In this document: positions 15,794-24,976 of the stretch, piece by piece
Position numbering within the stretch: position 1 is the stretch's first letter
How the letters are laid out: every line of letters begins with the position of its first letter
NCBI GenBank assembly: GCA_019637675.1
Contig: JAHBVE010000003.1
Span: forward strand, 335,696 to 399,695
From: Anaerolineales bacterium
GTDB lineage: Bacteria; Chloroflexota; Anaerolineae; Anaerolineales; UBA11579
DNA length: 64,000 nt
Direction: 5' to 3'
The notes under the pieces: model-generated
Databases searched by the model: none
Seen by the model: only the letters and a program-made list of their open reading frames with translations
Told to the model about the DNA's origin: nothing
Made by a program: the position numbers and the translations under genes

Positions 15794-17487
15794 CAAGACG
15801 CCAAATCACTGACGACCTTGACGCTTTGCTCGGCGTGCTGCCGCCTGATGTGCAGGCCGCCGTGCGCGAACACAACAACAGCTCAGACCTGCTTGAGATC
15901 ATTCTGGACCTCGGGCGGGTTCCGACCACGCGCCTGGTCAACGAAGAAGTCGTGCTTCTGGAGCGCGAGATCAACAAAGATGACATTGACTACGTTGTCC
16001 AGCGCCTGCGTGACTTTGACGAAGACAACCGCGCCGGCATCGAGCGCAGCCTGCACCGCATCTCGGCTATCCGCAACCGCCGCGGCGATGTGGTTGGCCT
16101 GACCCTGCGCGTCGGCCGCGCCGTCTACGGCACCATCGACATCATCGAAGACCTGATCCAGGATGGCAAGAGCCTGCTCATCCTCGGCCGCCCCGGCGTG
16201 GGCAAGACCACCCTGCTGCGCGAGGCCGCTCGCATCTTGGCTGAGAAGAATCGCGTCGTCATCGTAGACACCTCCAACGAGATCGGCGGCGATGGTGATG
16301 TGCCTCACCCCGCCGTGGGCCGCGCCCGCCGCATGCAGGTGGCCACGCCTTCGATGCAGCACGAAGTCATGATCGAAGCGGTCGAGAACCACAACCCGCA
16401 GGTGATCGTCATCGATGAGATCGGTCGTGAGCTTGAAGCCAAGGCGGCCCGCACCATCGCCGAGCGTGGTGTCCAGCTCATCGGTACCGCCCACGGCAAC
16501 TCGCTCGAGAACTTGCTGCTCAACCCCACTCTGTCTGACCTGGTGGGTGGCATTGAATCCGTCACCCTGTCGGATGAAGAAGCCCGCCGCCGCGGCACGC
16601 AAAAGACCGTGCTTGAGCGCCGCTCGCCGCCTACGTTTGACGTATTGGTAGAGATCCAGTCGCGCAGCCAGTTCGCCGTACATCGTGATGTGGCCATCGC
16701 GGTAGATGGCCTGCTGCGCGGCTACCCCATCGAGCTTGAGCAGCGCACCCGTGATGAGAGCGGCGAGATCAAGATCACGGCCGCCCAGCCTGCGCCCGCC
16801 AACCCGCGGGCTGGCCGCGGCGAGCCGGCTCCGCGCAGCGGCCGCCTGGCCAAGAATGCGCCTTCGGGCCGCCAGCCGGCCGGTGGCTCCATGGGCGGCG
16901 GCCCGCGCCGCCGTGAGCCCGCGCCGGAGCCAGAACCTGGCGGGGGTTATGAGGCCTTTGCCCGCACGCAGCCTGCCCCAATCGCCGCGGTACCCACGGC
17001 TGTCCGCAGCAGCGCCAGCTTGCAGCCGGTGCGCATTTACCCCTTCGGCGTGGCACGTAACCGCCTGGTGAACGCCGCCAAGCGCGTCGGCGTGCCGGTC
17101 ATCCCGGTCAAAGAGCCGGGCGAGGCCGATGTGCTCGTGACCTTGCGCACCTACTACCGCAAGCGCCAGCGCCCCATTGTGGATGCGGAGCAGCGCGGTA
17201 TGCCCGTCTATGTTCTGCGCGCCAACACCGTCTCGCAGATGGAGCGTTTCCTCTCCGGCTTGTTTGACCTGCCCGGTGGGGTCGAGGAGCCTGGCGATAT
17301 GGACGAGCAGCTCGGCCAGACCCGCCAGGCCATTGACGCCGTGCTCAACGGCGAGCGCTGGGTCGAGTTGCCGCCGGCCACATCCCACATCCGTCGCTTG
17401 CAGCACCAAATGGTGGAGGAATCCAAGCTGGTTTCGCACTCCTACGGCAAGGAACCCAATCGCAGAGTAAGGATCTTTAGGGAGTAG
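15790..17487 (+). CDS. R3H-domain AAA ATPase (Ycf45/SpoIIIAA-like)
   Basis: 565 aa. The N-terminal AAA/RecA-like ATPase has Walker A GRPGVGKTT at about residue 135, the sensor-like VDTSNEIGGDGDVPHPAVGRARR, Walker B VIVIDEIGRE and AHGNSLENLLLNPTL. This is the signature of the plastid Ycf45/SpoIIIAA ATPase group. A Pro/Ala/Arg-rich linker (about 330-420) leads to a C-terminal region with an R3H-type single-strand nucleic-acid-binding motif (about 520-560, ATSHIRRLQHQMVEESKLVSHSYGKEPNRRVRIF). It probably acts on RNA or ssDNA. Its molecular job in bacteria is unestablished. Confidence 0.82.
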   Translation: MTRRQITDDLDALLGVLPPDVQAAVREHNNSSDLLEIILDLGRVPTTRLVNEEVVLLEREINKDDIDYVVQRLRDFDEDNRAGIERSLHRISAIRNRRGDVVGLTLRVGRAVYGTIDIIEDLIQDGKSLLILGRPGVGKTTLLREAARILAEKNRVVIVDTSNEIGGDGDVPHPAVGRARRMQVATPSMQHEVMIEAVENHNPQVIVIDEIGRELEAKAARTIAERGVQLIGTAHGNSLENLLLNPTLSDLVGGIESVTLSDEEARRRGTQKTVLERRSPPTFDVLVEIQSRSQFAVHRDVAIAVDGLLRGYPIELEQRTRDESGEIKITAAQPAPANPRAGRGEPAPRSGRLAKNAPSGRQPAGGSMGGGPRRREPAPEPEPGGGYEAFARTQPAPIAAVPTAVRSSASLQPVRIYPFGVARNRLVNAAKRVGVPVIPVKEPGEADVLVTLRTYYRKRQRPIVDAEQRGMPVYVLRANTVSQMERFLSGLFDLPGGVEEPGDMDEQLGQTRQAIDAVLNGERWVELPPATSHIRRLQHQMVEESKLVSHSYGKEPNRRVRIFRE

Positions 17488-17492
17488 AAAAG

Positions 17493-17566
17493 AGAGTGAT
17501 TAGTGAGCAGTAATAAGTGAACAGGACCAATAATCCTGATCCCTGCTCCCTGTTCACTCATTACTG
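17493..17566. repeat. Dispersed palindromic repeat, CAGTGAACAG family, copy 2
   Basis: It fills the gap between the R3H ATPase gene and the racemase gene. The arms include GTGAGCAGTAATAAGTGAACAG and CCCTGCTCCCTGTTCACTC, related to the copy between pdxS and pdxT. It ends 3 nt before the ATG of the racemase. Confidence 0.7.
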
Positions 17567-17569
17567 ACT

Positions 17570-18256
17570 ATGAAACACATCGGCATCGTTGGCGTCTCGT
17601 ACGAAGGTGCAGCCCTGTGCTATCGCACCATCATTCAGGAGAGCAAGGACTTCTTCTCTCCTTTCAACAACCCTGAAGTTACCCTGCACAACTTCAATAT
17701 GGGCGACTATCACTTTCCCTCCGAAGAAGGAAAGTGGGATCAGGTCAGCGAAACCATCTTGCGTTCAGCCCACAAGCTGGCCGGCATCGGCGCGGACTTC
17801 CTGATCTGCCCCGACAACACCGTCCACGTCTCGATCGACCCCATCATCGAGCGCTCGCCGCTGCCCTGGCTGCACATCGCCGAAGAGGTGGGTCGCGAGG
17901 CTGTGGCGCGTGGCTACACCCGCGTCGGCATCCTGGGCACCCAGCCGCTGATGGAAGGCCCGGTCTACCCGCGCAAACTGGAGCCGATGGGCATCGAGCT
18001 CAAATTCCCTGACCTGGCGCAGCGCCAGCAGGTGCACAAGCACATCGTCGATGAGCTGATCTATGGTGAAATGCGGCCGGAGACGCGGCGCTACTTCCAA
18101 TCCCTGATCCAGCAGTTTGCCGAGCAGGGTTGTGACGCGGTCGGCCTGTGCTGCACTGAGATCCCCTTGCTGATCGAGCCGCACGATTCCGTCCTCCCCA
18201 CCCTCGACTCCACTCGCCTGCTGGCCCGCGCTGCCCTGCGCTACGCCGGCAACTGA
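17570..18256 (+). CDS. Aspartate/glutamate racemase family protein
   Basis: This 228-aa cofactor-independent racemase uses two cysteines for two-base catalysis. Cys80 (ICPDNTVH) and Cys194/195 (GLCCTEIPLL) are present. The first motif is usually CNT, so CPDNT is a modest variant. KHIGIVGVSYEGAALCYRTI forms the N-terminal phosphate/carboxylate loop. The substrate (Asp, Glu or another amino acid) cannot be told. A palindromic repeat directly precedes the start and a strong terminator follows. Confidence 0.85.
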   Translation: MKHIGIVGVSYEGAALCYRTIIQESKDFFSPFNNPEVTLHNFNMGDYHFPSEEGKWDQVSETILRSAHKLAGIGADFLICPDNTVHVSIDPIIERSPLPWLHIAEEVGREAVARGYTRVGILGTQPLMEGPVYPRKLEPMGIELKFPDLAQRQQVHKHIVDELIYGEMRPETRRYFQSLIQQFAEQGCDAVGLCCTEIPLLIEPHDSVLPTLDSTRLLARAALRYAGN

Positions 18257-18270
18257 GCTTGCTCCGCCAC

Positions 18271-18305
18271 AAAAAAGACGGCTGCTCTGCAGCCGTCTTT
18301 TTGTT
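18271..18305. terminator. Bidirectional intrinsic terminator
   Basis: AAAAAAGACGGCTGC, a TCT loop and GCAGCCGTCTTTTTG form a perfect stem between the convergent racemase gene and the leftward BioF2-like gene. Confidence 0.9.
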
Positions 18306-18328
18306 TCTGCAATGTCATTCCGAGCGGA

Positions 18329-19345
18329 TCAACGAGTGATCGTCACCTTCTTGACGTAGCGGTTCACCGCTCCGAAACGATACTTGTATTCCTCGTCCCC
18401 GCGCATAAAGTCGAACACGGCTTTGCCGGCCTCTATGCTGCGTTGCATCATCTCGGCCATCATCAACCACCCGGGCGAGAGCTGCGCGTGTTCATTGCTG
18501 AAGCCGGCGTTGTAGCCCCAGATGCGGTTGTCGTAGTCGAAGTTCATGTAGGCCGCCACACGTTGCTTGCCTACTTTGAGGAAGATCAGTTGCAGCCAGC
18601 CGCCCTCGAACGCCGCTCGTGCGATCGCTTCCATCTGAGCCCGCATAGCCGGTGTCAGAAATTTCAGCTTATCTTCTTCCTGGGTCATCAGGCCAAAGAA
18701 GTCATCCAGCGCATGGTCCAGTTCGCTCGCTTCGCTGACCAGCTCCGTGCTCACCGGCAGCACGTTGCGCGCCGCCTTGCGCACCTTGCGCCGCAGTTCG
18801 TGCGCTTGCTTGCTGTCCAGGCTCTCCAGGTAGGCGTCAAAGCTCTCCGGCAGCGGGATGTACGGGCAGGCTTGCAGCGTTTCCTGCGCCGCCTGCAGCC
18901 CGGCGGCCTTGGCCGCCGCCTGCAAGCTGTCTATGCTCTTGGATTCGTCGAGCAAGTTGTATAGCGCCAGCTCGGCCCAACTATCGTCAACCTTTAGTTC
19001 AGCCAGCACGGCTTCGATGAACGCAGTCAAGTCCTGGGGGCGAGCGATGAAATCCAAATAGTCGGCGATCTCATAGCTGCCGATTAGCTGCAGTCGCTCC
19101 CGCCCGTCGGCCGCCTGCACGCAAAACAATGGGGCGATCCCCAGCAGCGCCCCGTCCGCGTCGCGGCCGGTCATGATGTGCAGTTCAGCGTCCTGCCACT
19201 CGCCTCCGCCCAGGTGTTGCCACCAGGCCTGTTGAAAGGCAAAGGTCAGGAAAGGCAGATTGAGATGGCTTTCTTGCAAAAGCGCGCCCCACTCCTGCTC
19301 CAGTGCGGCCCAGGAGTCGGCGCTGCGGATGATGTCTATCTTCAT
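18329..19345 (-). CDS. BioF2-like/CelD-type acyltransferase (GNAT superfamily)
   Basis: 338 aa. This family has a double GNAT fold and includes FemAB-like and CelD/BcsL proteins. Visible marks are LPFLTFAFQQAWWQHLGGG near the N-terminus, SKQAHELRRKVRKA in the middle, and RVAAYMNFDYDNRIWGYNAGFSNEHAQLSPGWLMMAEMMQRSI with FDFMRGDEEYKYRFG at the end. These proteins usually modify envelope glycans or lipids. I chose the ATG at 19345 over a TTG 42 bp upstream. It is divergent from the PP2C-like gene. Confidence 0.75.
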   Translation of the reverse strand: MKIDIIRSADSWAALEQEWGALLQESHLNLPFLTFAFQQAWWQHLGGGEWQDAELHIMTGRDADGALLGIAPLFCVQAADGRERLQLIGSYEIADYLDFIARPQDLTAFIEAVLAELKVDDSWAELALYNLLDESKSIDSLQAAAKAAGLQAAQETLQACPYIPLPESFDAYLESLDSKQAHELRRKVRKAARNVLPVSTELVSEASELDHALDDFFGLMTQEEDKLKFLTPAMRAQMEAIARAAFEGGWLQLIFLKVGKQRVAAYMNFDYDNRIWGYNAGFSNEHAQLSPGWLMMAEMMQRSIEAGKAVFDFMRGDEEYKYRFGAVNRYVKKVTITR

Positions 19346-19401
19346 TGAATGTTGTATCAGTGGGGATGTTTGTGCAGAATGAGTCAAAGGGATTTTACCA
19401 G

Positions 19402-19407
19402 TATAAT
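19402..19407 (+). promoter_or_regulatory. -10 element of the PP2C-like sensor gene
   Basis: A perfect TATAAT lies 11 nt before a GTG at 19419 and 50 nt before the ATG at 19458. No clear -35 was found. It decides neither start unambiguously. Confidence 0.45.
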
Positions 19408-19457
19408 TTTTTGCGCGCGTGGTACGTGCAGTGCGTACAATTGCGGCGCTTACCGAT

Positions 19458-21710
19458 ATGCCTACCGCGCTCGATCTCTTCGTAGTACCTCTCTACAGAC
19501 GCAACGGACAAGACCAAGCTTACCTGCCTGGTGTGCACTTGCTCGCCGCGCCGCGTCGCGCCGCCCGCGGCCGCGCCGGCGAGCGCCTGGTGCTGCAGCT
19601 GACCCTGCCGCCGGAGATCACGCTCAGCGCCGACCAGCAGCACGCTCTGCTCGGCGATCTGGCCGAGGGCTACTTCCGCACCGCCGGCTCCGTCACCGCC
19701 GCCCTGCGTGACCAGATCGATCGGCTCAACACGTACTTCCTGCAGCTCAACCAGCGCGGCCAGTCCGGCGGCGCGCCGGCCCGCCTGGCCGCCATCTCCG
19801 TCCGCGAGGAGCGCGTCACCCTCGCCCACGTCGGCCCGCAGCACGGCTTTGTGCTCAACGGCGGCATTGAGCATCTCTATGATGCGCCTGCCTCCGGCCG
19901 CGGGCTGGGCATGGGCAGCCATGCCGAGGTGCGCTTCTACCAGGCCGAGCTCAGCGCCGGCGATTGCCTGCTCCTCGTCCCCGATGTGCCCTCCGGCTGG
20001 AACGAGAAGACCCTGGCCAACGTGAGCGGCCAAAAGCTCTCGACCCTGCGCCGCCGCTTCCTCAGCGAAGCCGGCGCCGACCTGCGCGCCGTCATGCTCA
20101 TGGCCCAGCCGGGCAGCGGCCGCCTCAGCCTCATGACCAGTTTTGATGACGCAACCGCCGCGGCCCGCCCGCAGGCGCCCCTGCCGCAGCCTGCCCCCCA
20201 CAGCGCTCCGCCCGCCACGCCGCAAGCTGCCCCGCCTGTACCCCAGGCGCCCGCCGGCTGGGAGCAGCTGCCACCACCCAATCCTGAGCTCGAAGAAACC
20301 GGTGCATTTGCCCCATACGACCCACCCGCCGAGCCCGCCCGCCGGCTCGCCCAGCCGACCTATGAGCAGGAATGGCCTGTTCACCAGGAACCCGAGGAGC
20401 CTGGCGGCTTTTCGGTGCTCATAGACGAAATTTCCACCCGCGCTCGCAAGATCTGGCAACGTGTCTCGCCCAGCTTGCGCAGTTTCATGCTGCGTTTGCT
20501 CCCAGATGAGCCAGTCTTCAATCTGCCGCGCCAGACCCTCGCCATCATCGCTATCGTCGTTCCGCTGGCCGTGGTTATTCTGGTATCCGTCATCTATTTG
20601 CAATTCGGCCGCGTGCAGCTGTACGAGAACTATCTGGCCCAGGCCCAAAGCGCCGCCGCCTTGGCCCAGGCCCGCGAGAACCCCGTCGAAGTCCGCCAGG
20701 CCTGGTCGGTCGCCGTGCACTACGCCGAGCGTGCTTCCGCCTACGAGCAGGATGCCCAGGCCGCCGCCGAACTGCTGGCCCAGGCGCGCCTCGCCCTCGA
20801 TGATCTCGATTTCATCGAGCGCATGAACTTCCAACCCGCGCTATTCACCAACCTGCCGCGCGCCACCAACATCACCCAAATGGTGGCCGATAACCGCGAT
20901 CTGTACATGCTGGATGGCGCCAGCGGCAAAGTCCTGCGCGCCTTCCTCACCTCCAGCGGCTATCAGCTGGATGATTCGTTCTCGTGCGAGCCGGGGCCGT
21001 ATGGCGGCTACATCGTCAGCGAGTTGATCGACATCGCCTTGCTGCCATCCAACCATCCGCAAGGCGCCTCCCTCGCCGCCATGGATGCCAACGGCAACCT
21101 CATCTTCTGTTTCGTGGGCGAGCGCCCGCTGGCGATCACGCTTCTGCCGCCCGACAGTCATTGGGGTAAGCCCACCGCCATCGCTATCGAGAACAGCAAC
21201 CTGTATGTGCTCGACCCCATCACCAATGCGGTCTGGATCTATTTCGGCGAGGATGGCTCTTTCCCCGGTGCGCCTCGCTTCTTCTTCGGCGCTCAGGTGC
21301 CCAGCATGCAGCAGGCCATTGATATTGTGCTGGAAGGCAACACGCTCTACATCCTGAAACAAAATGGCCGCATGGCCGAGTGCGTCTTCAACGATGATCT
21401 CGAGAACCCCACCATCTGCACTGACCCGCTTGAATTCGTAGACACGCGCCCCGGCCAGCAAAGCGGCCCCACTGTGGCGGGCGCAAACTTCTCGCAAGTT
21501 TTCCTCACCGATCCGCCTGGGCCTTCACTATTCTTCCTCGACCCCATCGTTCCATCCATCTATCAGTTCAGCACGCGCCTCGGCATGTCGCGCCAGTTGC
21601 GCGCCCAAGGCGAGTTGCCCGAAGGGCTGGTCAGCGCCTTCACCATCTCGCCCAACCGCTTCGTTTTCCTCGCCTTCAAGAACCAGGTTTACTTTGGCCC
21701 CATGCCATAG
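19458..21710 (+). CDS. Membrane protein with PP2C-like cytosolic domain and extracytoplasmic propeller-like region
   Basis: About 750 aa. Residues 1-220 resemble a PP2C-type phosphatase fold (ISVREERVTLAHVGPQHGFVLNGGIEHLYD, LSAGDCLLLVPDVPSGWNEKTL). The metal-binding Asp residues of active PP2C are not obvious, so it may be a pseudo-phosphatase. A Pro-rich linker (about 230-300) and a transmembrane helix (about 365-388, LAIIAIVVPLAVVILVSVIYL) lead to an extracytoplasmic region of about 360 aa with repeated strands like NHL/propeller proteins. The start could also be the GTG at 19419. It probably couples an envelope signal to Ser/Thr phosphorylation (inference). PriA follows after 15 bp. Confidence 0.65.
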   Translation: MPTALDLFVVPLYRRNGQDQAYLPGVHLLAAPRRAARGRAGERLVLQLTLPPEITLSADQQHALLGDLAEGYFRTAGSVTAALRDQIDRLNTYFLQLNQRGQSGGAPARLAAISVREERVTLAHVGPQHGFVLNGGIEHLYDAPASGRGLGMGSHAEVRFYQAELSAGDCLLLVPDVPSGWNEKTLANVSGQKLSTLRRRFLSEAGADLRAVMLMAQPGSGRLSLMTSFDDATAAARPQAPLPQPAPHSAPPATPQAAPPVPQAPAGWEQLPPPNPELEETGAFAPYDPPAEPARRLAQPTYEQEWPVHQEPEEPGGFSVLIDEISTRARKIWQRVSPSLRSFMLRLLPDEPVFNLPRQTLAIIAIVVPLAVVILVSVIYLQFGRVQLYENYLAQAQSAAALAQARENPVEVRQAWSVAVHYAERASAYEQDAQAAAELLAQARLALDDLDFIERMNFQPALFTNLPRATNITQMVADNRDLYMLDGASGKVLRAFLTSSGYQLDDSFSCEPGPYGGYIVSELIDIALLPSNHPQGASLAAMDANGNLIFCFVGERPLAITLLPPDSHWGKPTAIAIENSNLYVLDPITNAVWIYFGEDGSFPGAPRFFFGAQVPSMQQAIDIVLEGNTLYILKQNGRMAECVFNDDLENPTICTDPLEFVDTRPGQQSGPTVAGANFSQVFLTDPPGPSLFFLDPIVPSIYQFSTRLGMSRQLRAQGELPEGLVSAFTISPNRFVFLAFKNQVYFGPMP

Positions 21711-21725
21711 GCTGAGGCGCAGCGC

Positions 21726-24164
21726 ATGCCAGAGTATGTTGAACTAGCTGTCAACGTCCCCAAAGTTTCAGGCGTCTTCCACTATCACGTCCCGCCCGAG
21801 CTGGAGCAGACCCTGCGCCCCGGCCATCTCGTGCTGGCACCCTTCGGCAAGCTGGTCGTGCAGGGCGTCGTGCTGCGCCGCGTGGATCAGCCCGAGGTCG
21901 CCGAGACGCGCCCCATCGACAGCCTGCTCGATGACCAGCCGGTGCTCACCGCCGCCCAGATCGAGCTCGCCCGCCAGCTAGCCCACAGCACCCTGGCGCC
22001 GCTGGCCGCCTGCGTGGCGCTGATGCTGCCGCCCGGCATCAGCCAGGCCGCCGATGTGCTCTACAGCCTCACGGATGCCGCCGCCCCCGCCGACCTGCCC
22101 GCCGCCCAGCGCCTGGTGCTGGATACGCTGACCCGCCGCGGCCCGTTGCGCACCCGCCAGTTGGATAAAGCCCTGCCGCGCCGCAACTGGCGCGCCTCGA
22201 TCCGCGCCCTGCAAGGCCGCGGGCTCATCACCACCCAGCCCGTGATCCCTATGCCGCGCCAGAAGGCCAAGCTGGTGCGCACCGCCCGCCTGCTGCATGC
22301 CCCACCACCTGAGCTCAAGCTGGGCAAGACCGCTGCCACCCACGCCCGCCGCACTGCCCTGCTGGAAGTCTTGCAGCGCGAGAGCGGCTCCACCGCCACC
22401 GAGTGGCTGTACGCCGAAAGCGGCGCAAAACTGGCCGACCTGCGCTACTTAGAAGAACAAAGCTACGTTGAACTCGGCGAGGCGGAGCAGCTGCGCGACC
22501 CATTGGTGGGTTTGCAAACCGCTATGGACGTAGCCCTCACGCTGACTCCCGCGCAGGACGCTGCCTGGCGCGCCGTCGAAGCTGCGCTCGGCCACCCGGA
22601 CCCCAAGCCCATCCTGCTGCACGGCGTGACCAGCTCCGGCAAGACCGAGATCTATCTGCGCGCCGTGGCCCACGCGCTGCAAGCCGGCCGCACTGCGCTC
22701 GTGCTGGTGCCCGAGATCGCTCTGACGCCCCAAACCGTGCAGCGCTTCTTTGCCCGCTTTGGCAACCAGGTCGGCCTGCTCCACTCCGAGCTCTCCGACG
22801 GCGAGCGCTACGACACCTGGCGCCGCGTCCGCCGCGGCGAGTTGCGCGTCGTCGTCGGCCCGCGCAGCGCCCTCTTCGCCCCGCTCGAGAACATCGGCCT
22901 CATCGTGCTCGATGAGGAGCACGATGACAGCTATTACGAAGCCCAGCAAGACGTGCACTATCACGCCCGCACCGCCGCGTTGCAGCTTGCCAAAATTTCC
23001 AACGCGCTGGTGCTGCTCGGCTCGGCCACGCCGGATGTGGGCAGCTACACCCAGGCCCGCAACGGCGTCTGGCAACTCTTGCACCTGCCAGAGCGCGTTC
23101 AGGCCCACGGCGCCATCGGCAAAGCGCCGGAGCTGCCGCCAGTCGAAGTCATCGACATGCGCCGCGAGCTCAAAGCTGGCAACCGTTCCATCTTCAGCCG
23201 CGCCTTGCAAACTGAGCTGGAGCAGGTCGTGCAGCGCGGCCAGCAGGCGATCCTGTTCCTCAATCGCCGCGGCAGCGCCACCTACGTGTTCTGCCGCGAT
23301 TGCGGCCATGTAATGCGCTGCCCCAACTGCGAGACGCCCCTGGCGCAGCATGGCAGTGGTGAGGTATCGCATGAACTGGTCTGTCATCAGTGCGGCTACC
23401 AGCGCACACTGCCGCAGCGTTGCCCCAATTGCGAAAGCACCCAGATCCGCCACTACGGCACCGGCACCGAAAGCGTGGTGAAGGAGCTGGCCCGCCTGCT
23501 GCCCAGCGCCCGCAGCCTGCGTTGGGACCGTGACAGCACCCGCACCAAAGGCGCCCACGAGCGCATCCTCTACCAGTTCGCCGAGCACCAGGCCGATGTG
23601 CTCGTCGGCACGCAGATGCTCACCAAAGGGCTCGACCTGCCCAAGGTGACCCTGGTCGGCGTGGTGCTGGCCGATGTTGGCTTGCAGCTGCCCCACTACC
23701 GCGCCGCCGAGCGCGTCTTCCAGCTGCTCACCCAGGTCGCCGGGCGAGCCGGGCGCAGTGCGCTGGGCGGCCGCGTCATCTTCCAGACCTTCCAGCCGCA
23801 GCACTACGCCATCCAGGCCGCCGCCGCGCACAACTATGCCGGCTTCTACGAAACCGAGAGCGCCTACCGCCGCCAGCTGCGCTACCCGCCCTTTGCCCAA
23901 CTGGTGCGCATGGAGTTCCGCCATCTCGATGCCCGCAAGGCCGAGCAGGAAGCCGGCGCCCTGGCCACCGAGCTGCACGCCCAGATCGCCCGCCAGGGCC
24001 GCGGCTCTACCGATGTCATCGGCCCGGCGCCCAGCTTCCATGCCCGCGTCAACAAGGAATACCGCTGGCAGTTGCTGCTGCGCGGCCCGCAGCCGGCCGA
24101 GCTGCTGCGCGGCCTGCGATTGCCCGGTTGGCGCATCGAGGTAAACCCGCCTGCGCCACTATAA
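21726..24164 (+). CDS. priA: Primosomal protein N' (replication restart helicase PriA)
   Basis: 812 aa. This superfamily 2 helicase restarts collapsed forks by binding branched DNA and loading the replicative helicase. The 3'-end-binding and winged-helix N-terminal domains (1-270) are followed by Walker A GVTSSGKTE at 300, the DEEH box (LDEEHDD), and the zinc module with CRDCGHVMRCPNC and CHQCGYQ...CPNC. Helicase motifs V and VI are also present (VGTQMLTKGLDLPKVTLV, QVAGRAGR). All key residues are intact. It lies downstream of the PP2C-like gene, with a phosphoribosyltransferase gene next. Confidence 0.97.
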   Translation: MPEYVELAVNVPKVSGVFHYHVPPELEQTLRPGHLVLAPFGKLVVQGVVLRRVDQPEVAETRPIDSLLDDQPVLTAAQIELARQLAHSTLAPLAACVALMLPPGISQAADVLYSLTDAAAPADLPAAQRLVLDTLTRRGPLRTRQLDKALPRRNWRASIRALQGRGLITTQPVIPMPRQKAKLVRTARLLHAPPPELKLGKTAATHARRTALLEVLQRESGSTATEWLYAESGAKLADLRYLEEQSYVELGEAEQLRDPLVGLQTAMDVALTLTPAQDAAWRAVEAALGHPDPKPILLHGVTSSGKTEIYLRAVAHALQAGRTALVLVPEIALTPQTVQRFFARFGNQVGLLHSELSDGERYDTWRRVRRGELRVVVGPRSALFAPLENIGLIVLDEEHDDSYYEAQQDVHYHARTAALQLAKISNALVLLGSATPDVGSYTQARNGVWQLLHLPERVQAHGAIGKAPELPPVEVIDMRRELKAGNRSIFSRALQTELEQVVQRGQQAILFLNRRGSATYVFCRDCGHVMRCPNCETPLAQHGSGEVSHELVCHQCGYQRTLPQRCPNCESTQIRHYGTGTESVVKELARLLPSARSLRWDRDSTRTKGAHERILYQFAEHQADVLVGTQMLTKGLDLPKVTLVGVVLADVGLQLPHYRAAERVFQLLTQVAGRAGRSALGGRVIFQTFQPQHYAIQAAAAHNYAGFYETESAYRRQLRYPPFAQLVRMEFRHLDARKAEQEAGALATELHAQIARQGRGSTDVIGPAPSFHARVNKEYRWQLLLRGPQPAELLRGLRLPGWRIEVNPPAPL

Positions 24165-24177
24165 TGTTCGTGAGGAG
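24160..24177 (+). promoter_or_regulatory. -10 element and RBS of the phosphoribosyltransferase gene
   Basis: TATAAT (24160-24165) overlaps the stop codon of priA. GAGGAG follows at 24172-24177, 5 nt before the GTG start at 24183. The gene can therefore be transcribed apart from priA. Confidence 0.5.
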
Positions 24178-24182
24178 TTGCC

Positions 24183-24677
24183 GTGCGCCGTGAATTAGTC
24201 AGTTGGGAAGAAGTCCAGCACCTCATCAACCTGCTCATCCAGCAGTTCGAGCATGATTTTGAAGCCATGCTGATGGTCACCCGCGGCGGCATCGTGCCCG
24301 GCGGCATGCTGGCTGAGCGCATGGGCCTGGCCGAGATCCTGACCGCCGCGGTGGATTTCCCCGCCCAAATGGAGATCGCCCGCCAAAAAATGCTGGTCTT
24401 CCCCAAATTTGTGCAATTCCCAGACGATGAATTGCTGCGCGGCCGCCGTATTCTGGTGGTGGATGATGTCTGGGGCTCCGGCCGCACCAGCACCGCCGTC
24501 AAGAACCGCGTATCGGCCGCCGGCGGCATGCCCTTCACCGGCGTGCTGCACTTCAACCCCCACCGCAACCTGTTCGATAACACCCGCCCGGATTATTTCG
24601 CCGCCAGCACGGACGCCTTCATCGTCTACCCCTGGGAGCACGAGCCCACCACTGGCTGGGCGATGCGGGACTATTAG
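24183..24677 (+). CDS. Type I phosphoribosyltransferase (xanthine/hypoxanthine type)
   Basis: The 164-aa protein transfers a purine base (or relative) to PRPP. The PRPP-binding loop ILVVDDVWGSGRTS is canonical, and MLMVTRGGIVPGGMLAERMGL is the substrate-side loop of the Gpt/Hpt group. The GTG start is set by GAGGAG. It differs from classical HPRT by its short length. Nucleobase salvage is the likely role, consistent with the salvage kinase at the left end but not linked to it. Confidence 0.82.
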   Translation: MRRELVSWEEVQHLINLLIQQFEHDFEAMLMVTRGGIVPGGMLAERMGLAEILTAAVDFPAQMEIARQKMLVFPKFVQFPDDELLRGRRILVVDDVWGSGRTSTAVKNRVSAAGGMPFTGVLHFNPHRNLFDNTRPDYFAASTDAFIVYPWEHEPTTGWAMRDY

Positions 24678-24976
24678 GCTGGGGGAAAGCACCCCAGCCT
24701 TTTGGCAAATGCTTCGCATTTGCCGCGTGACTTTCAACTCTTGCTTGTGTACTCCAAACCGTAAGAGGGCACAGCATTGCTGTGCCCTCTTCTTTATAGT
24801 GTCATTCCGAGCGGGTATCGAAATCCTCACCAGACCGCCGAACCAATACCAGCGAGGAATCCTTACTGAGCCATATTCCACATATACGAGTTGCTGCAGC
24901 CCGGCTCTATTCCGTCATTGCGAGCGCAGCGAAGCAATCTGATTTTAATAAGCTGCTGGCTAGCGCTTGCTTTGTA
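24676..24976. repeat. Intergenic cluster of terminator, hairpins and dispersed repeats
   Basis: It opens with a terminator (AGGCTGGGG / CCCCAGCCTTTT, 24676-24703). Next come a perfect 9-bp hairpin GGCAAATGC-TTC-GCATTTGCC (24704-24724) and a 13-bp perfect stem at 24763-24791 (AAGAGGGCACAGC arm, ATT loop). A GTCATTCCGA...GAGGAATCC repeat follows (24801-24870), then a minimal GTCATTGCGAG...GAAGCAATC repeat (24914-24939). No gene is seen. The small ORFs here are made of repeat sequence. Confidence 0.75.

Noticed and set aside
15883..17439. 518-codon open frame on the minus strand
   Set aside because: It is antisense to the R3H ATPase gene, and its translation is low-complexity Ala/Gly/His/Arg without family features.
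22449..24041. 530-codon open frame on the minus strand
   Set aside because: It is antisense to priA, which has all helicase and zinc motifs.
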